Origin: Bacillota bacterium
GTDB taxonomy: Bacteria > Bacillota > Limnochordia > Limnochordales > ZCTH02-B6
Reading direction: 5' to 3'
DNA: 8,267 nucleotides
Assembly: GCA_003387805.1 (NCBI GenBank)
Contig: QGSR01000076.1
Coordinates: forward strand, 1 to 8,267
In this document: positions 1 through 6,291 of the stretch, in pieces
Numbering within the stretch: the first letter of the stretch is position 1
Layout: every line of letters begins with the position of its first letter
The notes under the pieces: generated by a model
What the model saw: the letters and a program-made list of their open reading frames with translations, nothing else
Database searches by the model: none
What the model was told of the DNA's origin: nothing
Program-made: the position numbers and the translations under genes

Positions 1-105
1 CGAAAGGCCGGTGCCAAGAGGCCGGTGCCGATAGGCCATTGCCGAAAGGCCGGTGCCGGAAGGCCCATCTCGGAAAGCCCATGCCGGAAGGTCCATGCCG
101 GAAGG
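1..105. repeat. 14-bp tandem repeat, seven units plus a half unit
   Basis: Seven consecutive units of exactly 14 bp occupy 1-98 (starts 1, 15, 29, 43, 57, 71, 85), followed by a 7-bp partial unit at 99-105. The first and fourth units are identical (CGAAAGGCCGGTGC). Later units drift to CGGAAGGTCCATGC. The array may begin upstream of the window. Related single units recur in the following modules near 314-327, 558-573 and, more degenerate, 806-818. This suggests the tract is a local expansion of an element that belongs to the larger repeat family. No coding function is apparent. Confidence 0.9.
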
Positions 106-281
106 ACGCCGGCGGGCCGGCGGTTCAGGTGGTGTCGCCGGCTGTCCCTCGGCGGCGGCCGCCAGGGCTCAAAATCGAGGCTTGAGTTTTCGCCAAGCGT
201 CAGTTTTGTGGCTTACGGCGAGAACAACGCTCGGAAATGAGGCTTGTTGTCGTGGCCGCCGGTCGAACGGGGCATTGGCTT

Positions 282-310
282 GAAGTTCCAGCCGATGAAT
301 GAGTTTCCAG
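282..310. repeat. 19-bp doublet inside module 1, conserved in modules 2 and 3
   Basis: GAAGTTCCAG (282-291) is followed 19 bp later by GAGTTTCCAG (301-310). The same doublet recurs at the equivalent place of module 2 (AAAGTCCCAG at 527-536 and AAAGTTCCAC at 546-555). It recurs in degenerate form in module 3 (GAATCCCAG ending at 782 and GAATTGCCAC ending at 801). Conservation of both spacing and module position shows that the segment between the 31-bp groups is also part of the repeating unit. Confidence 0.65.
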
Positions 311-408
311 CGGCGAAAAGCCCGTGCCATCGGCCTTTTGCGACCCGGCGTCTGGCCACTGAGCACCGCTGCCCGCGCCCGCGGTCAGGCTCCGTCCAGG
401 AATCGCTG

Positions 409-435
409 AAGCCTCACTGGTGAGGCTTATTTTTT
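409..435 (+). terminator. Terminator-like hairpin in the first dyad of module 2
   Basis: AAGCCTCACTGGTGAGGCTT at 409-428 is a 20-nt inverted repeat with 9-bp arms around TG (as RNA, 8-9 bp with a small loop). It is followed by ATTTTTT at 429-435. Stem plus T-tract is the standard shape of an intrinsic terminator on the + strand. No gene upstream in the window obviously needs it, so it may end a transcript of the repeat array itself or one arriving from outside. The sister copies in modules 3 and 4 have lost most of the T-tract. Confidence 0.45.
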
Positions 436-470
436 CGGCAACCCTCGTTTTTGAGGCTTAAGGCGAGAAC

Positions 471-490
471 AAGCCTCAGAAATGAGGCTT
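471..490. repeat. 8-bp stem with GAAA loop (third dyad of module 2)
   Basis: AAGCCTCA (471-478) and TGAGGCTT (483-490) are perfect inverted repeats around GAAA, a GNRA-type tetraloop if transcribed. Equivalent dyads in modules 1 and 3 keep the spacing but have weaker arms. Confidence 0.6.
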
Positions 491-654
491 GTTGCCTCCG
501 TCTCGGCAGCGGCGAGGTACTGGGTCAAAGTCCCAGTCCATGCACAAAGTTCCACCTCGGAAAGGCCGATGTCAAGGGCTTCTTGAGGTCCGCGCCTCAA
601 GCAGTCGGAGCCCTGGTCGGCACTGGTGGCCGGGAGAGGCTCCGGGCGTTGGGT

Positions 655-674
655 AAGCCTCACTGGTGAGGCTT
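655..674. repeat. 20-bp palindrome (first dyad of module 3)
   Basis: This sequence is identical over 20 bp to the palindrome at 409-428: 9-bp arms AAGCCTCAC/GTGAGGCTT around TG. It lacks the T-run that follows the module 2 copy, so it does not look like a terminator. The copy in module 4 (903-919) keeps the CCTCACTGGTGAG core and has a damaged right arm. Confidence 0.75.
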
Positions 675-995
675 GTGTTCGTGCCAATGCTCGTTCTTGA
701 GGCTTGCGCTGCAAGCAACCCTCAGAATCGAGGCTTGTCGCCGCAGCAGCGGTCTAGGTGGAACATTGACCAAGAATCCCAGTAGTGACAGGAATTGCCA
801 CTCACCAACGGCCCATGACATCGGCCTTTTCGGCTCCGGCCCTCGGGAACCAGCTCTGCCCGCAGCGCCGGCGCTCGGGCTGGGCCTTGGGAGCCGAGTA
901 TTCCTCACTGGTGAGTCATGTTTTCGCGTTAGCGCTCAGAAACGAGGCTTGCGACGGAATTTAACCTCAAGAATGAGGCTTGAGGGGCAGCCTCC

Positions 996-1156
996 TAGCG
1001 GAAGCGGGTCCGTGCCGCGGTTTGCCTCGTCGAGGGAGACAGGTGTCCGGTGGCGCGGCGAGCGGGGCCCCGGAACTCTGTCCGCTGCCGGCGCCTAAAG
1101 AAAGGAAGGGAAAATTTTCAGGCAGGACCGGGGCAAAATTTGGCGAACTGTGCAAA
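996..1156. other. Non-coding leader with an AT-rich island
   Basis: No gene is seen. From about 1095 to 1156 the base composition shifts to A/T runs, unlike the GC-rich surroundings. It contains AAAATTTT (1111-1118) and AAAATTT (1135-1141) 24 bp apart, directly before the LacI-type operator. This is the kind of composition expected of a promoter or UP-element region. I could not pick a convincing -35/-10 pair inside it. Confidence 0.4.
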
Positions 1157-1170
1157 TGCAACCGGTTGCA
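1157..1170. promoter_or_regulatory. LacI-family operator
   Basis: TGCAACCGGTTGCA is a perfect 14-bp palindrome with a central CG step, the classic form of a LacI/GalR-family operator. It lies about 250 bp upstream of the LacI-type gene, just after an AT-rich island and before a TATAAT hexamer. This suggests autoregulation. No second perfect copy is seen in the window. The regulator assignment comes from proximity and operator form, so another LacI-family protein could also use it. Confidence 0.7.
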
Positions 1171-1224
1171 GTGGCCCATTGGGCCATCGTGGACCCGTTT
1201 CAAGCGACGGACCGGAACGGCGGC

Positions 1225-1230
1225 TATAAT
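1225..1230 (+). promoter_or_regulatory. Possible sigma-70 type -10 element
   Basis: TATAAT matches the consensus exactly and stands out in GC-rich sequence. No good -35 hexamer exists at 16-18 bp upstream, and there is no extended TG motif. If used, transcription would start near 1237 and leave a leader of about 187 nt before the regulator gene. The operator would then sit about 73 bp upstream of the start. Confidence 0.35.
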
Positions 1231-1410
1231 GGAGGTGCGACGAGGCCGTTCGGGGCGGCGGCAGGAGCGTTGAGAGGGGCGGCCGCGGCGGCGCCGGACA
1301 GGCGGGCGGCATCTTGCCGAAAGGGGGACCGGCGCCCGGCAACGGCACACGGGCCACGCCCGGGCCCCGCAGAGCGGCAGCGTCGTGCACCAGCGTTGAC
1401 GGTTCAGGTA

Positions 1411-1416
1411 AGGAGG
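1411..1416 (+). promoter_or_regulatory. Ribosome-binding site of the LacI-type gene
   Basis: AGGAGG ends seven bases before TTG at 1424. It fixes that non-ATG codon as the start rather than the in-frame ATG at 1436, which lies 19 bases away. Confidence 0.85.
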
Positions 1417-1423
1417 CAGGCCG

Positions 1424-2596
1424 TTGCGTCCGACGATGAGCGACGTGGCCGCGGCGGCGTCGGTGTCCAAATCGACGGTGTCGCGGGCGCTGTCGGGAGA
1501 CTCGAGGGTCAAATACGAAACACGGGTCCGGATTATGCGGATTGCGCAGGAGCTGGGCTACACGCCGAGTTTCAGCGCCACCGCGCTGGCACGGGGGCGG
1601 ACGTGGATGATCGGCGTGGCCACGCCGGGCACGCCCCGGGGTTTCTCGGATCCCTTCTACTTGGAATTTCTCGGTGGCTTGGGCGACGGCGCGATCCGTG
1701 CCGGGTACAACCTGCTGATTGCCGCGCCCTCCCCGGACGAAGAGGCTCCCGGCGGATCGGCGTTGATGGAGGCGGCGGCTGCAGCTGCAACCGAGACGGG
1801 GGCAAGGGCCGCGGCCGACAAAGAGGCAAGCGCCGCCGGCTTCGCCGGGCGCAGCCGCGGCATGGACTTGCGGGGCATCATCGCCCAGGGCGCGGTGGAC
1901 GCCGTGGCGCTGACGGAGCCGGCCGAGAACGATCCCCGGCTGGCGGTGCTGCGGCAGTACGGCGTGCCCTTTGCGTTTTTGGGAACCTGCGAGGAAAACG
2001 GCCGGGTGGCCGAGGGCCTTTCCTTTGTAGACGGCGACAACATCGGCGGTGCCCGGGCGGCGGTGGAGCACCTCATCGCCCTGGGACACCGCCGTATTGC
2101 TTGCGTGACGGGCGCGGCGGGGCTCGTGTCGACCCGCCACCGGCTGGAGGGGTACCGCCAGGCTATGGCCGCGGCGGGGCTGCCGGTGGACGAGCGCTGG
2201 ATTGTGGACGGCGAGTCCACCAAAGCCGGCGGCCGCCGGGCCATGGAGAACCTGTTGGCCATGGGCCTGGGCCGGGACGCGGAAGCGCCCACCGCGGTGT
2301 TTGCCGCCAACGACGTCATGGCCATCGGGGCGCTGCTGGCCGCCCGTGAAGCGGGGCTGCGGGTGCCGGACGACGTGTCCATCGCCGGGTTTGACGGCAT
2401 TCCCATGGCGGAAGTGGTTGATCCGCCGCTGACCACGGTGCAGCAGCCCATCTACGAGCTGGGCCGCAAGCTGGCCGACGTCATTTTGACGCTGCTGGAG
2501 GCGGAGCGGCGCAAAGAAGCGCCGGTGCTGCAGGAAATCGTGCCGTGCCGCCTGGTGGTGCGGGGCTCCACCGCGCCGCTCAGGGCACGGGCGTAG
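1424..2596 (+). CDS. LacI/GalR-family transcriptional regulator of the alpha-glucoside locus (AglR-like)
   Basis: The 390-residue product starts with a LacI helix-turn-helix (about residues 5-24, MSDVAAAASVSKSTVSRALS) and a hinge helix with the expected leucine (L55 in SATALARGR). A periplasmic-binding-protein-like effector domain follows. Recognisable parts are DGDNIGGARAAVEHLIALGH (203-222), AAND (294-297) and FDG (D324). The Asn and Asp of the last two motifs correspond to sugar-contacting residues in the family. Family members are usually about 330-345 residues. The extra length is an Ala-rich insertion at about 108-150, in the N-terminal subdomain. The TTG start is set by AGGAGG seven bases upstream. 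Position directly before an AglE/AglFG/GH15 cluster matches the agl regulator position in rhizobia. It probably represses that locus until the sugar binds, and may use the palindrome at 1157-1170. The exact inducer cannot be read from the sequence. Confidence 0.93.
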   Translation: MRPTMSDVAAAASVSKSTVSRALSGDSRVKYETRVRIMRIAQELGYTPSFSATALARGRTWMIGVATPGTPRGFSDPFYLEFLGGLGDGAIRAGYNLLIAAPSPDEEAPGGSALMEAAAAAATETGARAAADKEASAAGFAGRSRGMDLRGIIAQGAVDAVALTEPAENDPRLAVLRQYGVPFAFLGTCEENGRVAEGLSFVDGDNIGGARAAVEHLIALGHRRIACVTGAAGLVSTRHRLEGYRQAMAAAGLPVDERWIVDGESTKAGGRRAMENLLAMGLGRDAEAPTAVFAANDVMAIGALLAAREAGLRVPDDVSIAGFDGIPMAEVVDPPLTTVQQPIYELGRKLADVILTLLEAERRKEAPVLQEIVPCRLVVRGSTAPLRARA

Positions 2597-2695
2597 CTTC
2601 AGGCGTTTTGTTGTGTTGCCGGACGGGTTCGCCTTTATCAAAGGGGGTGGTGCCGCCGAAGTGACCGAGAGGCAGGCAGCTCACGGGAAGAAGTG
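2597..2695. other. Intergenic region, weak promoter candidate
   Basis: The regulator gene ends at 2596 and the repeat array begins at 2696. A weak promoter-like pair, TTGTGT (2611-2616) and TTTATC (2634-2639) at 17 bp, could drive the transporter genes, but each hexamer matches consensus at only about half its positions. CCTTT and AAAGG around ATC (2632-2644) give only a 5-bp stem without a T-run, too weak to call a terminator. Confidence 0.2.
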
Positions 2696-2856
2696 GTGAA
2701 AGCGCGAACCGTCGCAGTGGAAACGCGCAGACCGTCGCAGTGGAAAAGTGCAAGCCGTGACAGAGGAAACGCGCAGACCGTCGCACTGAAAAAGTGCAAG
2801 CCGCGACAGTGGAAACGCGCAAACCGTGGCAGTCGAAAAGCGCAGGGCAGTTTGTG
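2696..2856. repeat. 23-bp tandem array upstream of the binding-protein gene
   Basis: Six contiguous units of exactly 23 bp start at 2696, 2719, 2742, 2765, 2788 and 2811, and a degenerate seventh starts at 2834. Two subtypes alternate. Units 2, 4 and 6 carry GGAAACGCGCA..ACCGT. Units 3 and 5 carry GAAAAGTGCAAGCCG. The array therefore also has a 46-bp higher-order period. It ends about 75 bp before the GTG start of the binding-protein gene, so it occupies the regulatory region of the transporter genes. Units show only loose resemblance (9-10 of 14 positions) to the operator at 1157-1170. Function is unknown. Confidence 0.85.
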
Positions 2857-2915
2857 ATGAAGCCGGCCGCCGCGGCGTAAAGCCGCGGGCGAGGCATGGG
2901 GCCGGTCGACATTCG

Positions 2916-2923
2916 AAAGGAGG
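2916..2923 (+). promoter_or_regulatory. Ribosome-binding site of the binding-protein gene
   Basis: AAAGGAGG ends eight bases before GTG at 2932. An upstream in-frame ATG at 2896 would put this site inside the coding region and would precede the signal peptide with a charged extension, so GTG is preferred. Confidence 0.85.
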
Positions 2924-2931
2924 ACGCAGTC

Positions 2932-4218
2932 GTGCTGAAAGCTCATCGTTGGCTCGGAACGGCGCTGGTGCTGGCCGTGGCCCTGAGTATGGCCGCGGCG
3001 CCCGCCTTCGCGCAGTCGGGCAAAGTGACGATGCTGGGCACGTGGGGCGGCCAGGAGCTGGAGGCGTTCCAGAAGGTGCTGGCCGCGTTCACCGAGCGGA
3101 CGGGCATTGCAGTGGAGTTCACCGGTGACCGGGACTTGGTCGCGCTGCTGACGACCCGGGTGGCCGCGGGCAACCCGCCGGACCTGGCGGCGCTGCCGAA
3201 CCCGGGGCAGATGCGGGAGTTTGCCGCGGAGGGCGCCCTGGTCGACCTGTCCACGTTCCTCGACATGGACCAGCTGCGCTCGGACTACGCCGAGACGTGG
3301 ATTGACCTGGGCAGCTACGACGGCAAGCTGTACGCCATCTTCATCAGCGCGGACCTGAAGAGCCTCGTCTGGTACAACCCGAAAGAGTTCGCCAAGCGGG
3401 GCTACGAGGTGCCGGCTACGTGGGACGAACTGATGGCGCTGACCGAGCGCATGGCGCAGGACGGCTTCACGCCGTGGGCCATCGGTCTGGAGAGCGGCGC
3501 GGCCAGCGGCTGGCCGGGCACGGACTGGATCGAGGACATCATGCTGCGCACGGCCGGCCCCGACGTGTACGACCAGTGGGTCAACCACGAAATTTCGTGG
3601 GACCACCCGGCCGTCAAGCGGGCCTTTGAGGTCTTCGGCGAAATCGCCCGCAATCCGCGCTACGTGTACGGCGGCGTGACCGGCGTGCTGTCCACCAACT
3701 TCGGCGACTCGCCCAACGTACTGTTCACCGACCCGCCGCGGGCGTTCCTGCACCGGCAGGCCACGTTCATCCAAGGGTTCATCCAGGACAACAACCCCGG
3801 CCTCGTCCCGGGCGAGGACTATGACTTCTTCATGCTCCCGCCCATCGACGAGCGGTGGGGCGTGCCGGCCCTGGGAGCGGCGGACATGATCGCCATGTTC
3901 AACGACACGCCCGAAGCGCGGGCGCTGATGCAGTTCCTGGCGTCGCCCGAGGCTCAGGAAATCTGGGTGGGCGAGCTGGGCAAGCTGTCGCCCAACGTGC
4001 GGGTGAGCGAGGACGCGTACCCGGACGATCTGACCCGCAAGGCCGCGGCGCTGCTGGCTTCGGCCGACGTGTTCCGGTTTGACGGGTCGGACCTGATGCC
4101 GGCCGCGGTGGGCTCGGGCGCGTTCTGGGAAGGCGTGCTCAACTACGTGGCCGGGGACGACCTGGACGACGTGCTGATGATGATCGAGGCCGCGGCCGAG
4201 GACGCGTACGGGCGGTAA
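2932..4218 (+). CDS. aglE: Extracellular alpha-glucoside-binding protein of an ABC transporter (AglE-like, family 1 solute-binding protein)
   Basis: The 428-residue product captures sugar outside the membrane and delivers it to the permease encoded downstream. From the GTG start it reads MLKAHRW, a hydrophobic stretch and AFA-Q, a Sec signal peptide with predicted cleavage after A27. There is no lipobox. I see no cysteine anywhere in the protein, so it cannot be a lipoprotein. The mature part has the two-lobe family 1 layout. It carries segments I recognise from AglE: ESGAASGWPGTDWIED (187-202) and FRFDGSDLMPAAVGSGAFW (381-399). AglE proteins of rhizobia bind trehalose, maltose and sucrose; which sugar applies here is not decidable. 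The gene is followed by two stem-loops and then the fused permease. The GTG start is chosen from the AAAGGAGG site and signal-peptide fit. Assignment as a sugar-binding protein is very secure, and AglE subtype is likely. Confidence 0.9.
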   Translation: MLKAHRWLGTALVLAVALSMAAAPAFAQSGKVTMLGTWGGQELEAFQKVLAAFTERTGIAVEFTGDRDLVALLTTRVAAGNPPDLAALPNPGQMREFAAEGALVDLSTFLDMDQLRSDYAETWIDLGSYDGKLYAIFISADLKSLVWYNPKEFAKRGYEVPATWDELMALTERMAQDGFTPWAIGLESGAASGWPGTDWIEDIMLRTAGPDVYDQWVNHEISWDHPAVKRAFEVFGEIARNPRYVYGGVTGVLSTNFGDSPNVLFTDPPRAFLHRQATFIQGFIQDNNPGLVPGEDYDFFMLPPIDERWGVPALGAADMIAMFNDTPEARALMQFLASPEAQEIWVGELGKLSPNVRVSEDAYPDDLTRKAAALLASADVFRFDGSDLMPAAVGSGAFWEGVLNYVAGDDLDDVLMMIEAAAEDAYGR

Positions 4219-4274
4219 AGCCCGGCGCGGGCGTCGGCGCGGCGCCGTGACGTGACGAACGCCGTGCGGTGGCA

Positions 4275-4312
4275 CCGCGGGCGGGGCGGCCGAAGGCGGG
4301 TCCCGCCCGCGG
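4275..4312 (+). other. Intercistronic stem-loop 1
   Basis: CCGCGGGCGGG (4275-4285) and CCCGCCCGCGG (4302-4312) are a perfect 11-bp inverted repeat around 16 nt. There is no T-run, so it is not a typical intrinsic terminator. Between a binding-protein gene and its permease, such a structure commonly protects the upstream mRNA end and lets the binding protein be made in excess. Confidence 0.6.
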
Positions 4313-4347
4313 CCCCCGCGGCGTGCGCATGGCCGAGGCGGGGGCCG
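4310..4347 (+). other. Intercistronic stem-loop 2, sharing three bases with stem-loop 1
   Basis: CGGCCCCCGC (4310-4319) and GCGGGGGCCG (4338-4347) are a perfect 10-bp inverted repeat around 18 nt. Its left arm overlaps the last three bases of the preceding right arm, so the two full stems compete at their junction. No T-run follows. Confidence 0.55.
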
Positions 4348-4398
4348 GCACCGTCCGCCGCTTCCCGCCTGGTGCTGCGGCGTTGGGGGATGGTCGGC

Positions 4399-4406
4399 TA
4401 AGGAGG
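4399..4406 (+). promoter_or_regulatory. Ribosome-binding site of the fused permease gene
   Basis: TAAGGAGG ends ten bases before ATG at 4417. The in-frame GTG at 4408 is separated from it by one base, too close to be used, so the ATG is the preferred start. Confidence 0.8.
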
Positions 4407-4416
4407 CGTGGCCGGG

Positions 4417-6291
4417 ATGTTAGCGAGCAACCGCATGGCGAGAGTTTGGGCTTGGCTGTTTGCCGCGCCGGCGTTCATCGTCGTCGGCTTCTACCTGGTG
4501 TATCCGGCGATTCATACGACGTACATGAGCTTCCTGGACCGGCGCCTGGAAAACTTCGTCGGCTTCGAGAATTACGTGCGCCTGTTTACGTCGTCGGCCA
4601 CGCAGACGGCCATCCGCAACAATTTGCTCTGGCTGGTGGCGTTCACCGTGTTCACGGTGGCCATAGGGCTGCTGATGGCGGTTTTGACTGACCGGGTGCG
4701 CTACGAAAACGTCGCGCGCTCCATCATGTTTATGCCTATGGCGATTTCGTTCGCCGGGGCCGGCGTCATCTGGAAATTTATGTATGCCTACGTGCCGGCG
4801 GGCGACCCGCAAATCGGCCTGCTCAACGCCATCGTGGTGGCGCTGGGCGGCGAGCCCGTCGGCTGGCTGGTGGAGCGGCCGTGGATCAACAACTTCGCGC
4901 TCATCGCCGTGGGCGTCTGGATTTGGACCGGTTTCTGCATGGTCATTTTGTCCGCGGCGTACAAAGGCATCCCGAAGGAGCTGCTGGAGGCGGCCCGGGT
5001 GGACGGCGCCAACGAGTGGCAAGTGTTCTGGCGGGTGAGCCTGCCGTCCATCTGGCCCACCGTGGTGGTCGTGACGACGACCATGGTCATCAACGTGCTG
5101 AAAATCTTCGATATCATTTATGTCATGACCAACGGCAGCTTCGGCACCGAAGTGCTGGCCAACCGCATGTATAAGGAAATGTTCCAGTTCCGCAATCCGC
5201 ACATGGCCAGCGCCATCGCCGTCGTTTTGTTTTTGGCCGTGCTGCCGGCTATGATAATGAACGTGCGGCGGCTGCGGGAGGAGAGCGGCCGGGGGCCCGA
5301 CGAGTACAAGCCGTCGCTGTGGGAGAGGCTGCGGGCCCGGCGGGTGGTGCACGCGGCCGCGGGCCCGGCGGCGGGGACCTTCCGGGGCGGGCAGCCTGCA
5401 CCGGCGCCGCGGCGGGTGCGTTCGTCGACGGCCCTGGAGCGGCTGGGGCGGTTGGTGTCGCGCAGCCTGGTCCACGTGGTGGTCATCGGCCTTTCCGTCG
5501 CGTGGATTTTGCCTACGGTGGGCCTGTTGGTCAGCTCGTTCCGTCCGGCGCCCCACGTGGCCCGCAGCGGCTGGTGGACCATTTTCACGGACTTGTTCAA
5601 CCCGGAAAACTACACGCTGGCCAACTACGAGCACGTGCTGTCGACGCAGGGCATGTGGAAGTCGTTCCTGGACAGCTTCCTCATCGCCGTGCCGGGGACG
5701 CTGCTGCCCATGGCCATCGCGGCCTTCGCCGCATTCGCCTTCTCGTGGCTGCCCATGCGGGGCCGCAGCGGCTGGTTCGCCCTCATCGTCGCGCTGCTGG
5801 TGGTGCCGCTGCAGATGACGTTGATTCCGATTTTGCGGGCGTACAGCCAGGTGGGGCTGGCGGGCACGCTGCCGGGCATCTGGCTGGCCCACACGGGCTA
5901 CGGCCTGCCCTTTGCGATTTACTTGCTGCGCAATTTCTTCTCGTCGCTGCCGAAAGACTTGTTCGAGGCGGCGGCCATTGACGGCGCTTCGCCTCTGGGC
6001 GCCTTCTTCCGGCTGGCGCTGCCTATGTCCGTGCCGGCGCTGGCGTCGCTGGGGATTTTCCAGTTCTTGTGGGTTTGGAACGACCTTTTGGTAGCGCTGA
6101 TTTATCTGGGCGGCACCGGCGGCCCGGTGCCTTTGACGCTGAAGCTGAGCAGCCTGGTAGGTTCGTACGGGCAGGAATGGCACGTGTTGACCGCGGCCGC
6201 GTTCGTGACCATGATCGTGCCGCTCATCGTGTTCTTCGCGCTGCAGCGCTACTTCGTGCGCGGAATTTTGGCCGGGGCGGTGAAGGGGTAG
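4417..6291 (+). CDS. aglFG: Fused alpha-glucoside ABC transporter permease (AglF-AglG in one chain)
   Basis: The 624-residue membrane protein contains both permease subunits of a CUT1 sugar importer. Residues 1-288 are AglF/MalF-like with about six membrane helices and an EAA loop at 191-197 (EAARVDG). About 289-349 is a charged, Arg/Pro/Ala-rich linker. About 350-624 is AglG/MalG-like with six more helices, an EAA loop at 517-523 (EAAAIDG) and the ending LQRYFVRGILAGAVKG typical of AglG. Each EAA loop normally docks one ATPase, so this chain should form the whole channel alone. Normal subunits are separate genes of roughly 280-380 residues. The frame is open throughout, and both halves keep full conserved sequence, so this does not look like a sequencing artefact. 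A weak internal start near 5452-5457 cannot be excluded. It follows the binding-protein gene after 198 bp and is followed at once by the GH15 gene. The ATPase is not in the window. Confidence 0.92.
   Translation: MLASNRMARVWAWLFAAPAFIVVGFYLVYPAIHTTYMSFLDRRLENFVGFENYVRLFTSSATQTAIRNNLLWLVAFTVFTVAIGLLMAVLTDRVRYENVARSIMFMPMAISFAGAGVIWKFMYAYVPAGDPQIGLLNAIVVALGGEPVGWLVERPWINNFALIAVGVWIWTGFCMVILSAAYKGIPKELLEAARVDGANEWQVFWRVSLPSIWPTVVVVTTTMVINVLKIFDIIYVMTNGSFGTEVLANRMYKEMFQFRNPHMASAIAVVLFLAVLPAMIMNVRRLREESGRGPDEYKPSLWERLRARRVVHAAAGPAAGTFRGGQPAPAPRRVRSSTALERLGRLVSRSLVHVVVIGLSVAWILPTVGLLVSSFRPAPHVARSGWWTIFTDLFNPENYTLANYEHVLSTQGMWKSFLDSFLIAVPGTLLPMAIAAFAAFAFSWLPMRGRSGWFALIVALLVVPLQMTLIPILRAYSQVGLAGTLPGIWLAHTGYGLPFAIYLLRNFFSSLPKDLFEAAAIDGASPLGAFFRLALPMSVPALASLGIFQFLWVWNDLLVALIYLGGTGGPVPLTLKLSSLVGSYGQEWHVLTAAAFVTMIVPLIVFFALQRYFVRGILAGAVKG

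Larger units (their letters stand above)
166..995. repeat. Array of ~245-bp modules, each with three phased 31-bp dyad units
   Basis: Twelve units built on SCTC-N6-GAGGCTT lie at fixed 31-bp steps in four groups of three. Unit starts are 167/198/229, 412/443/474, 658/689/720 and 903/934/965. The groups are spaced 245, 246 and 245 bp. Positions within a group are conserved between modules: first units of modules 2-4 share CCTCACTGGTGAG, and second units of modules 1 and 2 share GGCGAGAACAA after the dyad. The ~150 bp between groups is also alignable, though diverged, between modules. The fourth module stops after its third 31-bp unit. CCTC/GAGG arms form short hairpins in most units. No protein gene is credible here. 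Function is unknown: a phased protein-binding array, structured RNA or an uncharacterised satellite-like element are all possible. Confidence 0.88.
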